The position numbers and the translations under genes were made by a program. Under the pieces are notes generated by a model. It ran no database searches, was not told where the DNA came from, and worked only from the letters and a program-made list of their open reading frames with translations. A stretch of 64,000 bases of DNA from CAYPTB01 sp964413535 (lineage in GTDB: Bacteria > Planctomycetota > UBA1135 > GCA-002686595): positions 124,001 through 188,000 of the forward strand of contig CAYPTB010000010.1 of NCBI GenBank assembly GCA_964413535.1. The letters run 5' to 3'. Positions 11,181-19,422 of the stretch are shown here, in pieces (positions within the stretch are counted from its first letter, which is position 1; each line of letters begins with the position of its first letter).

Positions 11181-12080
11181 ATGACTCCTCCCGTGGTATC
11201 GATCGTGCTCCCCACCTGGAACGGGGAGGAGGATCTCGTCCGTCTGCTCCCGGCGATCGCACGCCAGGACTTCGACGGGGGGATCGAGATCTGCGCGATC
11301 GACTCGAGCTCGTCCGACCGGAGCTACGAGCTCCTGCGCGATGCCGGCGCCGTGACGCGCCAGATCACGAAGAGCGAGTTCGGCCACGCGAGGACGCGCA
11401 ACGCCTGCGCACAGATGGCGCGGGGCGAGTTCCTGGTCTTCCTCTCGCAGGACGTCATGCCGACGGAGAGCTTCGTGCGCGAGCTCCTGGAGCCCTTCGC
11501 GGACGCGCGCGTCGGCGGCGCCTACGGTCGCGTGCTGCCGTTCCCGAACGACGATCCGCTGACGGCGCGGACGGTGCTCTCGTTGCCGGAAGCCTCCGAG
11601 CGCGCGTCGGTGCGCGACCTCGATTCGGTGGGCGGCGTGTGGAACCTGGGCCCCTTCGAGCGCGCGCGCTACCTGCGTTTCAACAACGTGGCGAGCGCGA
11701 TCCGCACGTCCGTCTTCCGCGACATCCCCTTCCCCGAGACTTCCTTCGGCGAGGACTTCGCTTGGGCCGCGCGCGCGCTGACCTGGGGCTGGCGTATCGC
11801 CTACGCTCCGGAGGCGGTGGCCTACCACGCTCACGCGTACTCGTGGTCCAAGGCCTTCGAGCGCTATCGCGTCGACGCCGCGTTCCACCTCGTGACGCAC
11901 GGGCACCGCGTGCGTCCGAGCCTGCGCTCGGTCTTGCGCGGTCTCGTCTACGAGGTGCTCGAGGACGCGCGCTTCGTGCTGCGCTCGGACGTGAGCGGCA
12001 AGCTGCGCTTCCTCGCGCGCTCTCCGGGCCTGCGTGCGGCGATGGTGCTCGGCCAGTACGCGGGGAGCCGCGGCTGGTAG
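11181..12080 (+). CDS. Family 2 glycosyltransferase (rhamnosyltransferase-like)
   Basis: 299 residues. GT-A fold of family GT2: N-terminal VSIVLPTWNGEEDL, the nucleotide-binding IDSSSSDRSYELL, and FLSQDVMPT, which replaces the canonical DxD by SQD as in rhamnosyltransferase-type members. FGEDFAWAARAL contains the probable catalytic ED. There is no membrane segment, so it should act on the cytoplasmic face, adding sugar to a surface glycan. The next gene begins with a similar GT2 domain, so the two look like a tandem duplication. The 194-base stretch before it holds no gene; it is GC-rich with no strong promoter visible. Confidence 0.88.
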   Translation: MTPPVVSIVLPTWNGEEDLVRLLPAIARQDFDGGIEICAIDSSSSDRSYELLRDAGAVTRQITKSEFGHARTRNACAQMARGEFLVFLSQDVMPTESFVRELLEPFADARVGGAYGRVLPFPNDDPLTARTVLSLPEASERASVRDLDSVGGVWNLGPFERARYLRFNNVASAIRTSVFRDIPFPETSFGEDFAWAARALTWGWRIAYAPEAVAYHAHAYSWSKAFERYRVDAAFHLVTHGHRVRPSLRSVLRGLVYEVLEDARFVLRSDVSGKLRFLARSPGLRAAMVLGQYAGSRGW

Positions 12081-12112
12081 CGCGCCTGCGCATCCACGGT
12101 CGCGCCGCCATC

Positions 12113-14479
12113 GTGAGCTCCCCTCCGCTTCCGCTCTCGCCCGTGCGCTCGGCCTCCGTCCTGATCCCCACCTGGCAGGGCGCGGAGTTCCTCGAGCGCG
12201 TGCTCGACCGCCTCGCGGCCCAGGAGCCCGGCGTTCCCTGGGAGCTCTTCGTCATCGACTCCGGCTCGACGGACGGGACCCTCGCGATCTTGGAGCGACG
12301 TCGCGCGGGATTCCCCGTTCCGCTGCGCGTGCGCGGGATCGATCCCGTCGAGTTCGACCACGGCGACACGCGCAACCAGCTCGCGGCCTGGAGCTCCGGC
12401 GACCTGCTCGTCTTCCTGACGCAGGACGCGATTCCCGCGCGCGCCGATTGGCTGGCGACGCTCGTGGCGGCCTTCGCCGATCCGAAGCTCGGAGCGGCGA
12501 CCTGTCGGAACGTGCCGCGCCCCGACGCGGCGCCCGCCACGGTGCTCCTGTGCCGTGACGATCCCGGCTACGCGACCGAAGGGCGGCGGGTTCGGCTGCC
12601 GCCTCCGGACGAGTACGCGGGCATGGACCCGCACGAGCGGCGGCTCTTGTACAACTTCAACGACGTCGCGTCCGCCATCCGACGCGAGCTCTGGCGCCGC
12701 CATCCGTTCCCGCGCACGCAGTTCGGGGAGGACGTGCTCATGGCGCGCGCCCTGCTCGAGGCCGGCTACGAGGTCGCCTACCTCGCGGACGCAGCCGTCG
12801 AGCACAGCCACGACTTCGGTCCCGAGGAGACCTATCGCCGCGCGGCGATCGACGGCCGCTTCAACGCCGAGTGGCTCGATCGCGTCTGCATCGCTTCGAA
12901 GGCGGATGCGCGTGTGCTCGCGGAGCGTCTCGCGCTGCAGGATGCCGAGGCGATCCGGCGAGCGGGCCAGGGCGAGGCTCCACAGCTCGAGCGCGAGCTC
13001 GCGGCGTTGCGCGATGCCGCCTTCCGCGGGCTCTACGAAGGCGGACGGGCCGAGCGGCGCCGACCCGCCACGCGCGTCCTCGATGGGGACCGATTGCACG
13101 TCCTGTACGTCGTGCACGGCTTCCCTCCCGAGACGTGGGCCGGCACGGAGGTCTACACGCTGAATCTGGCGACGGAGATGAAGCGCCGCGGCCATCGCTG
13201 CACGGTTCTCGCGCGGTCGCCGGGCCGCGTGGGGGGTCCACCGGACTTCGGGGTCGAAGAGGGGCAGTTCGAGGGCTTGCGCGTCCTGCGCATGACCCAC
13301 CGGCTCGAGCACGGGCGTCTCTCGGAGAGCTACCGGGAACCGAGGGCAGAGGCCGCCTTCCGCGAGATCCTCGCACGCGAACGCCCGGACCTCGTCCATT
13401 TCCAGCACTTGATCCACACGTCCGCCGGACTCGTGCACGTCGCAGCCGAGGCCGGGCTCCCGACGGTCGTGCACTGCCACGACTTCTGGCCGCTGTGCGC
13501 GCGCGTGCAGTTCATCCGGCCCGACGGCGTGCGCTGCGAGGAGAACATGGGTCTCGGCTGCGTGTTCTGCGTGAAGGAGAAGGACGTCGCGCACGTGCCG
13601 CGCTGGAAGAAGGTGGGGGAGGCCGTCGGGCCCGCGCTCGACCTCGCCGCACGCACGGCGCAGACGGGCGCCTTCGGTCGCCGGCTGGCCGAGAGCGCGG
13701 GTGCCTACCTCGACATGTGCCGTCGCGGTCCCTTCGTCCTGGGCGCTTGGGCGGCGGCGGACCTCGTCGTCTCGCCCAGCCGGTTCCTGCGCGAGAAGCT
13801 GCTCGCTTCCGGCGCCTTCGACCCGGAGACCTTCCTCTATTCGGACAACGGGATGCGCACGGACCACGTCGCGGCCCTGGCGAAGTGCCCCGACGCGACG
13901 GGCCGCGTGCGCTTCGGCTTCGTCGGGTCGCTCGTCTGGTACAAGGGCGTGGACGTCCTCCTGCGCGCCGTGCGGCGCCTGGAGGGGAAGCCCATCGTGC
14001 TCTCGGTGTTCGGCGACTTCCGACCGGAGGCGGACCCCCACCACGCCGCCCTGGCCGGGCTCGCCGCGCAGAACGTCCACTTTCGCGGGCGCTTCGACAA
14101 CGCCAAGCTGTCCCGGGTGTACGCCGAGATCGACGTCCTCGTGGTGCCTTCGATCTGGTTCGAGAACTCGCCGATCACGATCCACGAGGCTTTCCTCACG
14201 AGGACTCCCGTCGTGGCGAGCGACATCGGGGGGATGGCGGAGTACGTGCGCGACGGGCTCGACGGTCTCCTGTTCCGCGCGGGTGACGACGAGGCGCTGG
14301 CGCGCACCCTCGCGCGTTTCGTGGACGAGCCGGGGCTGCTCGCGGAGCTCGGTCGCGAGTTCCCGACGATCAAGACCATCGACGAGGACGCCGCCCTGAC
14401 GGAGGCGCGCTACCGGGCGCTCTTGGCCCGTGTCCCGCTCGCGATCGAGGGCGGACGTTCGCGAGGGGAGGACGCTTGA
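12113..14479 (+). CDS. Bifunctional glycosyltransferase: GT2 fused to GT4
   Basis: 788 residues from GTG 12113 (GTG 12143 is an alternative). Residues about 10-280 are a GT2 domain: SVLIPTWQGAEFLERVL, IDSGSTDGTLAIL, FLTQDAIPARADW, FGEDVLMARALLEAGYE. After a helical linker, residues about 325-788 form a GT-B, GT4-type domain: VLYVVHGFPPETWAGTEVYT at its N-terminus, a Cys-rich insert (GLGCVFCVKEKD), then GFVGSLVWYKGVDVLLRA and the EX7E-like SIWFENSPITIHEAF. The two domains could add successive sugars to the same chain. The 3' end overlaps the next GT by TTGA. It was probably fused from two genes, since the GT2 half resembles the preceding gene. Confidence 0.88.
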   Translation: MSSPPLPLSPVRSASVLIPTWQGAEFLERVLDRLAAQEPGVPWELFVIDSGSTDGTLAILERRRAGFPVPLRVRGIDPVEFDHGDTRNQLAAWSSGDLLVFLTQDAIPARADWLATLVAAFADPKLGAATCRNVPRPDAAPATVLLCRDDPGYATEGRRVRLPPPDEYAGMDPHERRLLYNFNDVASAIRRELWRRHPFPRTQFGEDVLMARALLEAGYEVAYLADAAVEHSHDFGPEETYRRAAIDGRFNAEWLDRVCIASKADARVLAERLALQDAEAIRRAGQGEAPQLERELAALRDAAFRGLYEGGRAERRRPATRVLDGDRLHVLYVVHGFPPETWAGTEVYTLNLATEMKRRGHRCTVLARSPGRVGGPPDFGVEEGQFEGLRVLRMTHRLEHGRLSESYREPRAEAAFREILARERPDLVHFQHLIHTSAGLVHVAAEAGLPTVVHCHDFWPLCARVQFIRPDGVRCEENMGLGCVFCVKEKDVAHVPRWKKVGEAVGPALDLAARTAQTGAFGRRLAESAGAYLDMCRRGPFVLGAWAAADLVVSPSRFLREKLLASGAFDPETFLYSDNGMRTDHVAALAKCPDATGRVRFGFVGSLVWYKGVDVLLRAVRRLEGKPIVLSVFGDFRPEADPHHAALAGLAAQNVHFRGRFDNAKLSRVYAEIDVLVVPSIWFENSPITIHEAFLTRTPVVASDIGGMAEYVRDGLDGLLFRAGDDEALARTLARFVDEPGLLAELGREFPTIKTIDEDAALTEARYRALLARVPLAIEGGRSRGEDA

Positions 14480-15714
14480 GCGAGTTCCCGCGCGTCGCGA
14501 TCGTCGTCCTGAACTACAACGGTCGCCAGCACCTCGAGCCCTGCTTCGAGAGCCTGCTCGGACTCGACTATCCGCGCGAGCGCTTCGAGCTCGTGATGGT
14601 CGACAACAGCTCGGTCGACGGAAGCCTCGAGCTCATCCGCCGCGCGGGCTGGGTGCGACTCGTCGCGAACGACGAGAACGTGGGCTTCAGCGCCGGTTGC
14701 AACCAGGGCGCGGCGGCCGCTCCGGACGCCGAAGTCCTGTGCTTCCTGAACAACGACATGCGCGTCGAGCCACGCTTCTTGCGCGAGCTCGTCGCTCCCA
14801 TTGCGCGCGGCGAGTGCGCCGCGACGACCGCGAAGATGCTCTCGTGGGACGGGAAGCGCATCAACTCCGCAGGGGGCGCGATGAACTTCCACGGGATCGG
14901 CATCCAGAAGGGCTACGACAAGAAGCCCGAGCCGATACACGACGTCCCCGCCAAGACCCTCTTCGCGTGCGGCGGAGCGATGGCGATCGACGCGCGCGTC
15001 TTCGCAGACGTAGGCGGCTTCGACGAGGAATTCTTCGCCTACTACGAGGACGTGGACCTCGGCTGGCGGCTGTGGGTCTTGGGACACGAAGTGCGTTACG
15101 TGCCGTCGGCCGTCTGCTATCACCATCACTCGAGCACGAGTCGGGCCTTCCCGCTCGAGTCGATCCGGCTGTTGCAGGTCCGCAACCCCGTGCTCGCCTG
15201 CTTCAAGAACTACGACGACCTGAACCTGCGGCGGGTGCTGCCCGCGATCCTGGCGCTGGCCGTGCGCCGAGCGCGGCTCATCGCAGGTATCGACGACGAG
15301 CGGCCCTTTCGCATCGAGCATGCAGGTGAGCGGCGCACCGGCTACCTGTCGAAGCTCAAGGAGCGCGCGCGCCGCAAGGTCGAGGGAAGCGTCCCCGTCC
15401 GCCGGGAAGCCGTGGCGGACTTCCTGGGCGTCAACGACCTGCTCGGACGCTGGGATCACTGGATGCAGCGCCGCGCCGAGGTCCAATCACGCAGGGGCCG
15501 CTCCGACCGCGAGATCTTCGCCTTGTTCGAGGATCCACTGTGGTGCATCGAGAAGGAGCGCACCTACGCGGAGCTGCACGCGGGCCTCACGAGCTTCTTC
15601 GGTCTCTCCGAGCTCTTCGACGGCGAGAGCGAGATTCCGCAGTCGACAGCGACCCGAGACCGGCGGAAGCTTCCCAACGAAGGGGATCGGCGTGAGGCCG
15701 AGCCAAGACGGTGA
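14476..15714 (+). CDS. Family 2 glycosyltransferase (WcaA/rhamnosyltransferase type)
   Basis: 412 residues from TTG 14476, overlapping the stop of the GT2-GT4 gene (TTGA). The GT2 core has IVVLNYNGRQHLEPC, MVDNSSVDGSLELI, NVGFSAGCNQG, FLNNDMRVEP (the metal-binding DxD variant) and FFAYYEDVDLGWRLW, all typical of the subfamily that transfers rhamnose or similar deoxysugars. A C-terminal region of about 120 residues (from about 290) rich in Arg and Glu has no recognised domain. It is the last gene of the glycan block and convergent with the next gene; the 189-base gap carries nothing obvious. Confidence 0.88.
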   Translation: MSEFPRVAIVVLNYNGRQHLEPCFESLLGLDYPRERFELVMVDNSSVDGSLELIRRAGWVRLVANDENVGFSAGCNQGAAAAPDAEVLCFLNNDMRVEPRFLRELVAPIARGECAATTAKMLSWDGKRINSAGGAMNFHGIGIQKGYDKKPEPIHDVPAKTLFACGGAMAIDARVFADVGGFDEEFFAYYEDVDLGWRLWVLGHEVRYVPSAVCYHHHSSTSRAFPLESIRLLQVRNPVLACFKNYDDLNLRRVLPAILALAVRRARLIAGIDDERPFRIEHAGERRTGYLSKLKERARRKVEGSVPVRREAVADFLGVNDLLGRWDHWMQRRAEVQSRRGRSDREIFALFEDPLWCIEKERTYAELHAGLTSFFGLSELFDGESEIPQSTATRDRRKLPNEGDRREAEPRR

Positions 15715-15903
15715 CGAGTAGTCTCGAGTCCGACGCGTTCCGCGAGAGGACCGGCAAGCACGCTCCGGCGAAGGGACGTCTCCTCAGCGAACTCCCAGGA
15801 TCTTTTCGATGCGCCCCGTTGCAGGGGGTCGGGCTCGGCACGCAAAACTTCCTCGAGGATGAGTCGCGCCAAGATTCGCGCGTCTCGAACTCCTTCGTCC
15901 GAG

Positions 15904-18432
15904 CTACGCCGAGCGCTCCGTCCGCGCGGCGCCGATGGGCACCGTGAGGAAGGCGAAGAGATACAGGGCGGCCGCGATGAACAGCAGCGAGCGCAGGCCG
16001 AAGAGCATGGCCGTCGGGACCGCGATGGTCGACCCGACGACGGACGCGAAGCCGTTGATGCCGAGGCCCCACGGCACGACGGGCTGACTCTCGCGCTCCA
16101 GTGCGCGCAGCGCGGTGGGGAAGGGGATCCCGAGCAGGAAGCCGATCACGACGAGGATCGAGAGCGCCAGAGCGAGTCGCGCTCCGAACCCGAGCGTCGC
16201 CGCGACCACGAACACGTCGCCGAGCAGGAACGACGCGAGCAGGATCACTCCGACCAGCGCCAGGAGCGCCTTCCGGACATGACCGGGCGCCGTGATGGAC
16301 AAGCGGCCCGAGAACGTGCTCCCCAGGCTGGCGCCCACGAGCAACCCGAGCAGGACCACGGTGATCGCGTAGCTCTGGTGCCCGAGCAGCAGCACGAAGC
16401 GGTGCATCAGCCCGATCTCGAACAGCATGAACCCCATGCCGAGCGCGCTGAAGTACACGATCGAACGCGCCGCCTTGGGCGTGCGCAGCCCGCGACCGCG
16501 CAAGACGATGAGCGGCACGAGGATCAGCACCGCGGAGACGAGCGCGAGCCGTCCGATGGTGCGGAACAACGCCTGCAAGTAGACCGACGGCCGGTTGATC
16601 AAGGCCCACACGACCTGTCCCTGGATCGCGGGCAGGAAGTGCACGAGTCGCTCGCGGAAGAAGAAGAACGGACGATCGTCGGTCGGCGAGCGCAGGTCGC
16701 GGTAGAACGTTTCCAGGAACACGTCGTGCTGGTCCGAGACCAACGCGTGGAAGTAGTCCGTGTCGGCGTAGGGGCGCGGCTTGGGACTGTACATCACGCT
16801 GATCGGGTGGCGGAAGCCGACGTCGATCCAATCGTAGGTCGGGATCGTGATGTCCGGCGGCTCGGCGTGCGCCTCGGCCCACGCGTGGAGGTTCTCGACC
16901 TCCTCGGCGCTGAACGGCGTGCGCTTGATGAGGACGGAGCGCATGAATCCCTGGCGCAGTGCGAACAGGTGGTCGGCGACGTTCGTGATGCCGAGCTCGC
17001 GTAAACCGGCGATCGCCACCGACGCGAGCTTGTGCGCGTCGGGATCGTCGAAGCGCAGGAAGCAGATGACGCCGTCGTCCTCGATGCGCGCGAGCATCTC
17101 GCTCATCGCCTCGATCGTGTAGACGTAGTTCTCGTTGACCGAGAGCGAGCCCGAGGCGAGCACGGACTTCGTGTCCACGCCGCTCATCTGGATCAGGTCG
17201 TACTTGTCCTCCGACGCCCGCAGGAACGTGCGCCCGTCCATCTGGTGGATCGTGACGCCTGGGCGGCCGTAGGGATCGCCGAGGAAGTCCTTGTAGGGGC
17301 CGCTCTTCACGAGCTCGATCGTCGAGCCGTTGATGTCGACGCCGGCGACCTGGTCCACGCCGAAGTACTCCGCCGTCAGGACGTCGGGCGCGCCTCCGAG
17401 CCCGATGAGCAGGACGTTCTCGCGCGGCGCCAGCTTGTACGCGGCGCCGTAGAGCGTGCCCTCGAAGAACTCCTTGCCGCGCTGGATGTCGTCCCCCACT
17501 CCCAGCAGGAACGAGCCGGCGCTCGAGTCCTGGACGAAGAAGCGCGTCTCGATCGGACCCCCGACGCTGCTCTGCAGCTCGGGCAGGGTCGTCTTCAGGT
17601 CGTAGACGTCGACGCGGGCGGTGCGGTCCCAGCGGACGTACTCGTGCACGATCTCGGCGGTGGAGCCCGGGTGCTCCTTCTCGATCTTCGCCGCGCTGCG
17701 CAGGACCACGGCGAGCTGACCCGTGGGATCGGGGGGCAACTCGATCAACTGTTTGGCGAAGCCGACCGAGAGAGCGAGTGCCGCGGCTGCGGCCGCGAGC
17801 GCGATCCTCCAGCCGCCGCTCTTCGGCACGTACAGCAGGCACGCCGCGCCGACTGCCATGAGACCGGCCCACGCGACGGCTCGCTCGGCGCCCAGCGTTT
17901 CGAGGAGTGGGAACGCGAAGAGGCAGCCGAGCGCCGATCCGCCGAGGTTCACCGCGTAGGCACGTCCGATCTTCGCCGCGCGCGAGACGAGCAGGAGCGA
18001 GATCGTCATGCCGAAGCAGAAGTACGGCAGGGTGAGCGCCAAGAGCGTGACGATCGCTCCGGGACCTTCCTCTTCCGAGATCGAGCTCGCGAAGCGCGCG
18101 AAGAGCGCGTGCACCGGGGGGAGCATGAGGCCGCCCAGGGCCGCGAAGAACGCCGCGAGGGCGGTCGCTCGCGCGCTCCCGAAACGCGGCAGGATCGAGA
18201 GCAGGGTTCCGCTGGCCCCGAGCCCGAGCAAGCACACGCCGACCGCGAGGTAGATGCGTATCGCGTCGAGGCTGTACGCGAAGATCTTGAACTGCAGGAT
18301 CTCGAGCGTCAGCACCGACGCCGAGATGGCGAAGAGCCCGGCGTCCTGCCGCAGGACGGATGCCGGCTCGGCGGGCGGCCGATCCAGCGGGGGATCGCTC
18401 TCGACGCGCGGCGGGGCTTCGGTCAGGGTCAT
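15904..18432 (-). CDS. Membrane-embedded spermidine-synthase-like protein
   Basis: 842 residues from ATG 18432. N-terminal third: several hydrophobic segments (LFAISASVLTLEILQFKIFAYSLD onwards), a multi-pass bundle. Middle (about residues 300-500): a Rossmann fold like polyamine aminopropyltransferases, with VLLIGLGGAPDVLTAEYFG, the ribose-binding VAGVDING and a YDLIQMSGVDT segment where spermidine synthases have their catalytic Asp. C-terminal third: more membrane segments, ending in LFGLRSLLFIAAALYLFAF. Related fused proteins are annotated as membrane spermidine synthases, but true polyamine synthesis is unproven. Starts further upstream add a charged, implausible N-terminus. It is downstream of walJ in the same direction. 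Confidence 0.82.
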   Translation of the reverse strand: MTLTEAPPRVESDPPLDRPPAEPASVLRQDAGLFAISASVLTLEILQFKIFAYSLDAIRIYLAVGVCLLGLGASGTLLSILPRFGSARATALAAFFAALGGLMLPPVHALFARFASSISEEEGPGAIVTLLALTLPYFCFGMTISLLLVSRAAKIGRAYAVNLGGSALGCLFAFPLLETLGAERAVAWAGLMAVGAACLLYVPKSGGWRIALAAAAAALALSVGFAKQLIELPPDPTGQLAVVLRSAAKIEKEHPGSTAEIVHEYVRWDRTARVDVYDLKTTLPELQSSVGGPIETRFFVQDSSAGSFLLGVGDDIQRGKEFFEGTLYGAAYKLAPRENVLLIGLGGAPDVLTAEYFGVDQVAGVDINGSTIELVKSGPYKDFLGDPYGRPGVTIHQMDGRTFLRASEDKYDLIQMSGVDTKSVLASGSLSVNENYVYTIEAMSEMLARIEDDGVICFLRFDDPDAHKLASVAIAGLRELGITNVADHLFALRQGFMRSVLIKRTPFSAEEVENLHAWAEAHAEPPDITIPTYDWIDVGFRHPISVMYSPKPRPYADTDYFHALVSDQHDVFLETFYRDLRSPTDDRPFFFFRERLVHFLPAIQGQVVWALINRPSVYLQALFRTIGRLALVSAVLILVPLIVLRGRGLRTPKAARSIVYFSALGMGFMLFEIGLMHRFVLLLGHQSYAITVVLLGLLVGASLGSTFSGRLSITAPGHVRKALLALVGVILLASFLLGDVFVVAATLGFGARLALALSILVVIGFLLGIPFPTALRALERESQPVVPWGLGINGFASVVGSTIAVPTAMLFGLRSLLFIAAALYLFAFLTVPIGAARTERSA

Positions 18433-18633
18433 CTCTTGGGATCCGAGGGGCGGGGGAAGCGTTTCTCGACCCGGATGGTCCGCGCACCCTCGTCCCGCCG
18501 CCGGCGACGAGCCGTGCGCGAGAAGGCCGGCGGCCGTGCCGTCACCAGGAAGGGCGGGAGATTCTATCGGTCGGTCGCAGACGCGGCCAGGAGCCCGATC
18601 GCGCGCCACTGCGGTGTGCTGCGGGCGCGGCCC

Positions 18634-19422
18634 TCACACGACCAAGTTCGGCCCGACCTCGTCCTGGCTCGCCACGAGCACGCGCACGCTCGAGAGCCCG
18701 AGGTCCGCGAGCGTCGCACGGGCCGCGTCGAGCGCGAGCTCGGCTCGATTGTTCGTCTCCGAGAGGTGTGCGAGGACGAGCGTGTGGAGACGCGGACCGG
18801 CGAGGAGTCGCAGCATCAGGGCGCCCTGCTCGTTCGACAGGTGCCCGACCGGACCCGCGATGCGCTGCTTGAGCTTGGCGTGATAGGGCCCGCTCGCGAG
18901 CAGGTCGACGTCGTAGTTGAACTCCAGCACGAGCAGGTCCGGATCGGCCAGCGCGCGCGCGGCCTCGACGGACGGATGGCCCATGTCCGTCACGATCACG
19001 GCCCGCCGCCCGCCGTGCTCGAGCTTGAAGGCGACGGTCGGATCGGCGTCGTGGGGGATCTTCACCGGCGTGAGCCAGAGCTCGTCCTGCGCGCGCGCGC
19101 CAGAGAGCAGCGACGGACGCCCCACGCCGAGCGTGGCGAGCCGGCGCGCGCGCCGGATCGAACGATTGCCGAGCAGCCGCTCGCAGCAGTGCACCGTCAG
19201 CTCGCGATTGCGCCGCCCCAGGATGCCCGCGCTGCGCGCGTGATCGAGGTGCCCGTGCGTCAGCACCAAGTGCTCGAGCGCGCGTGCGCTCGTGCGCGCG
19301 GCCTCGAGCCGCACGCCGAGCTCGCGCGGGCCGAGACCCGCGTCGACGAGCACGAGCATCTCGCCCGCCCGCACGAGGGCGCTGTTGCCTCCGCTCCCGC
19401 TCGAAAGCACTTGCAGGTGCAT
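18634..19422 (-). CDS. WalJ/YycJ-like metallo-beta-lactamase-fold hydrolase
   Basis: 262 residues from ATG 19422. It begins MHLQVLSSGSGGNS, the usual start of the WalJ (YycJ/VicX) family. It has the metal motif THGHLDH (His56, His58, Asp60, His61), VTDMGHPS and LAHLSETNN further on. WalJ-type proteins are nuclease- or phosphodiesterase-like and have been linked to cell wall and DNA replication coordination. The ATG overlaps the preceding stop as TGATG, so it is probably translationally coupled to the YfhO-like gene. The walK/walR regulators found with it in Firmicutes are not here, so the exact role is open. Confidence 0.85.
   Translation of the reverse strand: MHLQVLSSGSGGNSALVRAGEMLVLVDAGLGPRELGVRLEAARTSARALEHLVLTHGHLDHARSAGILGRRNRELTVHCCERLLGNRSIRRARRLATLGVGRPSLLSGARAQDELWLTPVKIPHDADPTVAFKLEHGGRRAVIVTDMGHPSVEAARALADPDLLVLEFNYDVDLLASGPYHAKLKQRIAGPVGHLSNEQGALMLRLLAGPRLHTLVLAHLSETNNRAELALDAARATLADLGLSSVRVLVASQDEVGPNLVV

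Noticed and set aside
10634..14479. Upstream extended start of the GT2-GT4 gene
   Set aside because: It overlaps the whole preceding GT2 gene in another frame and has no conserved domain before the SVLIPTW motif.
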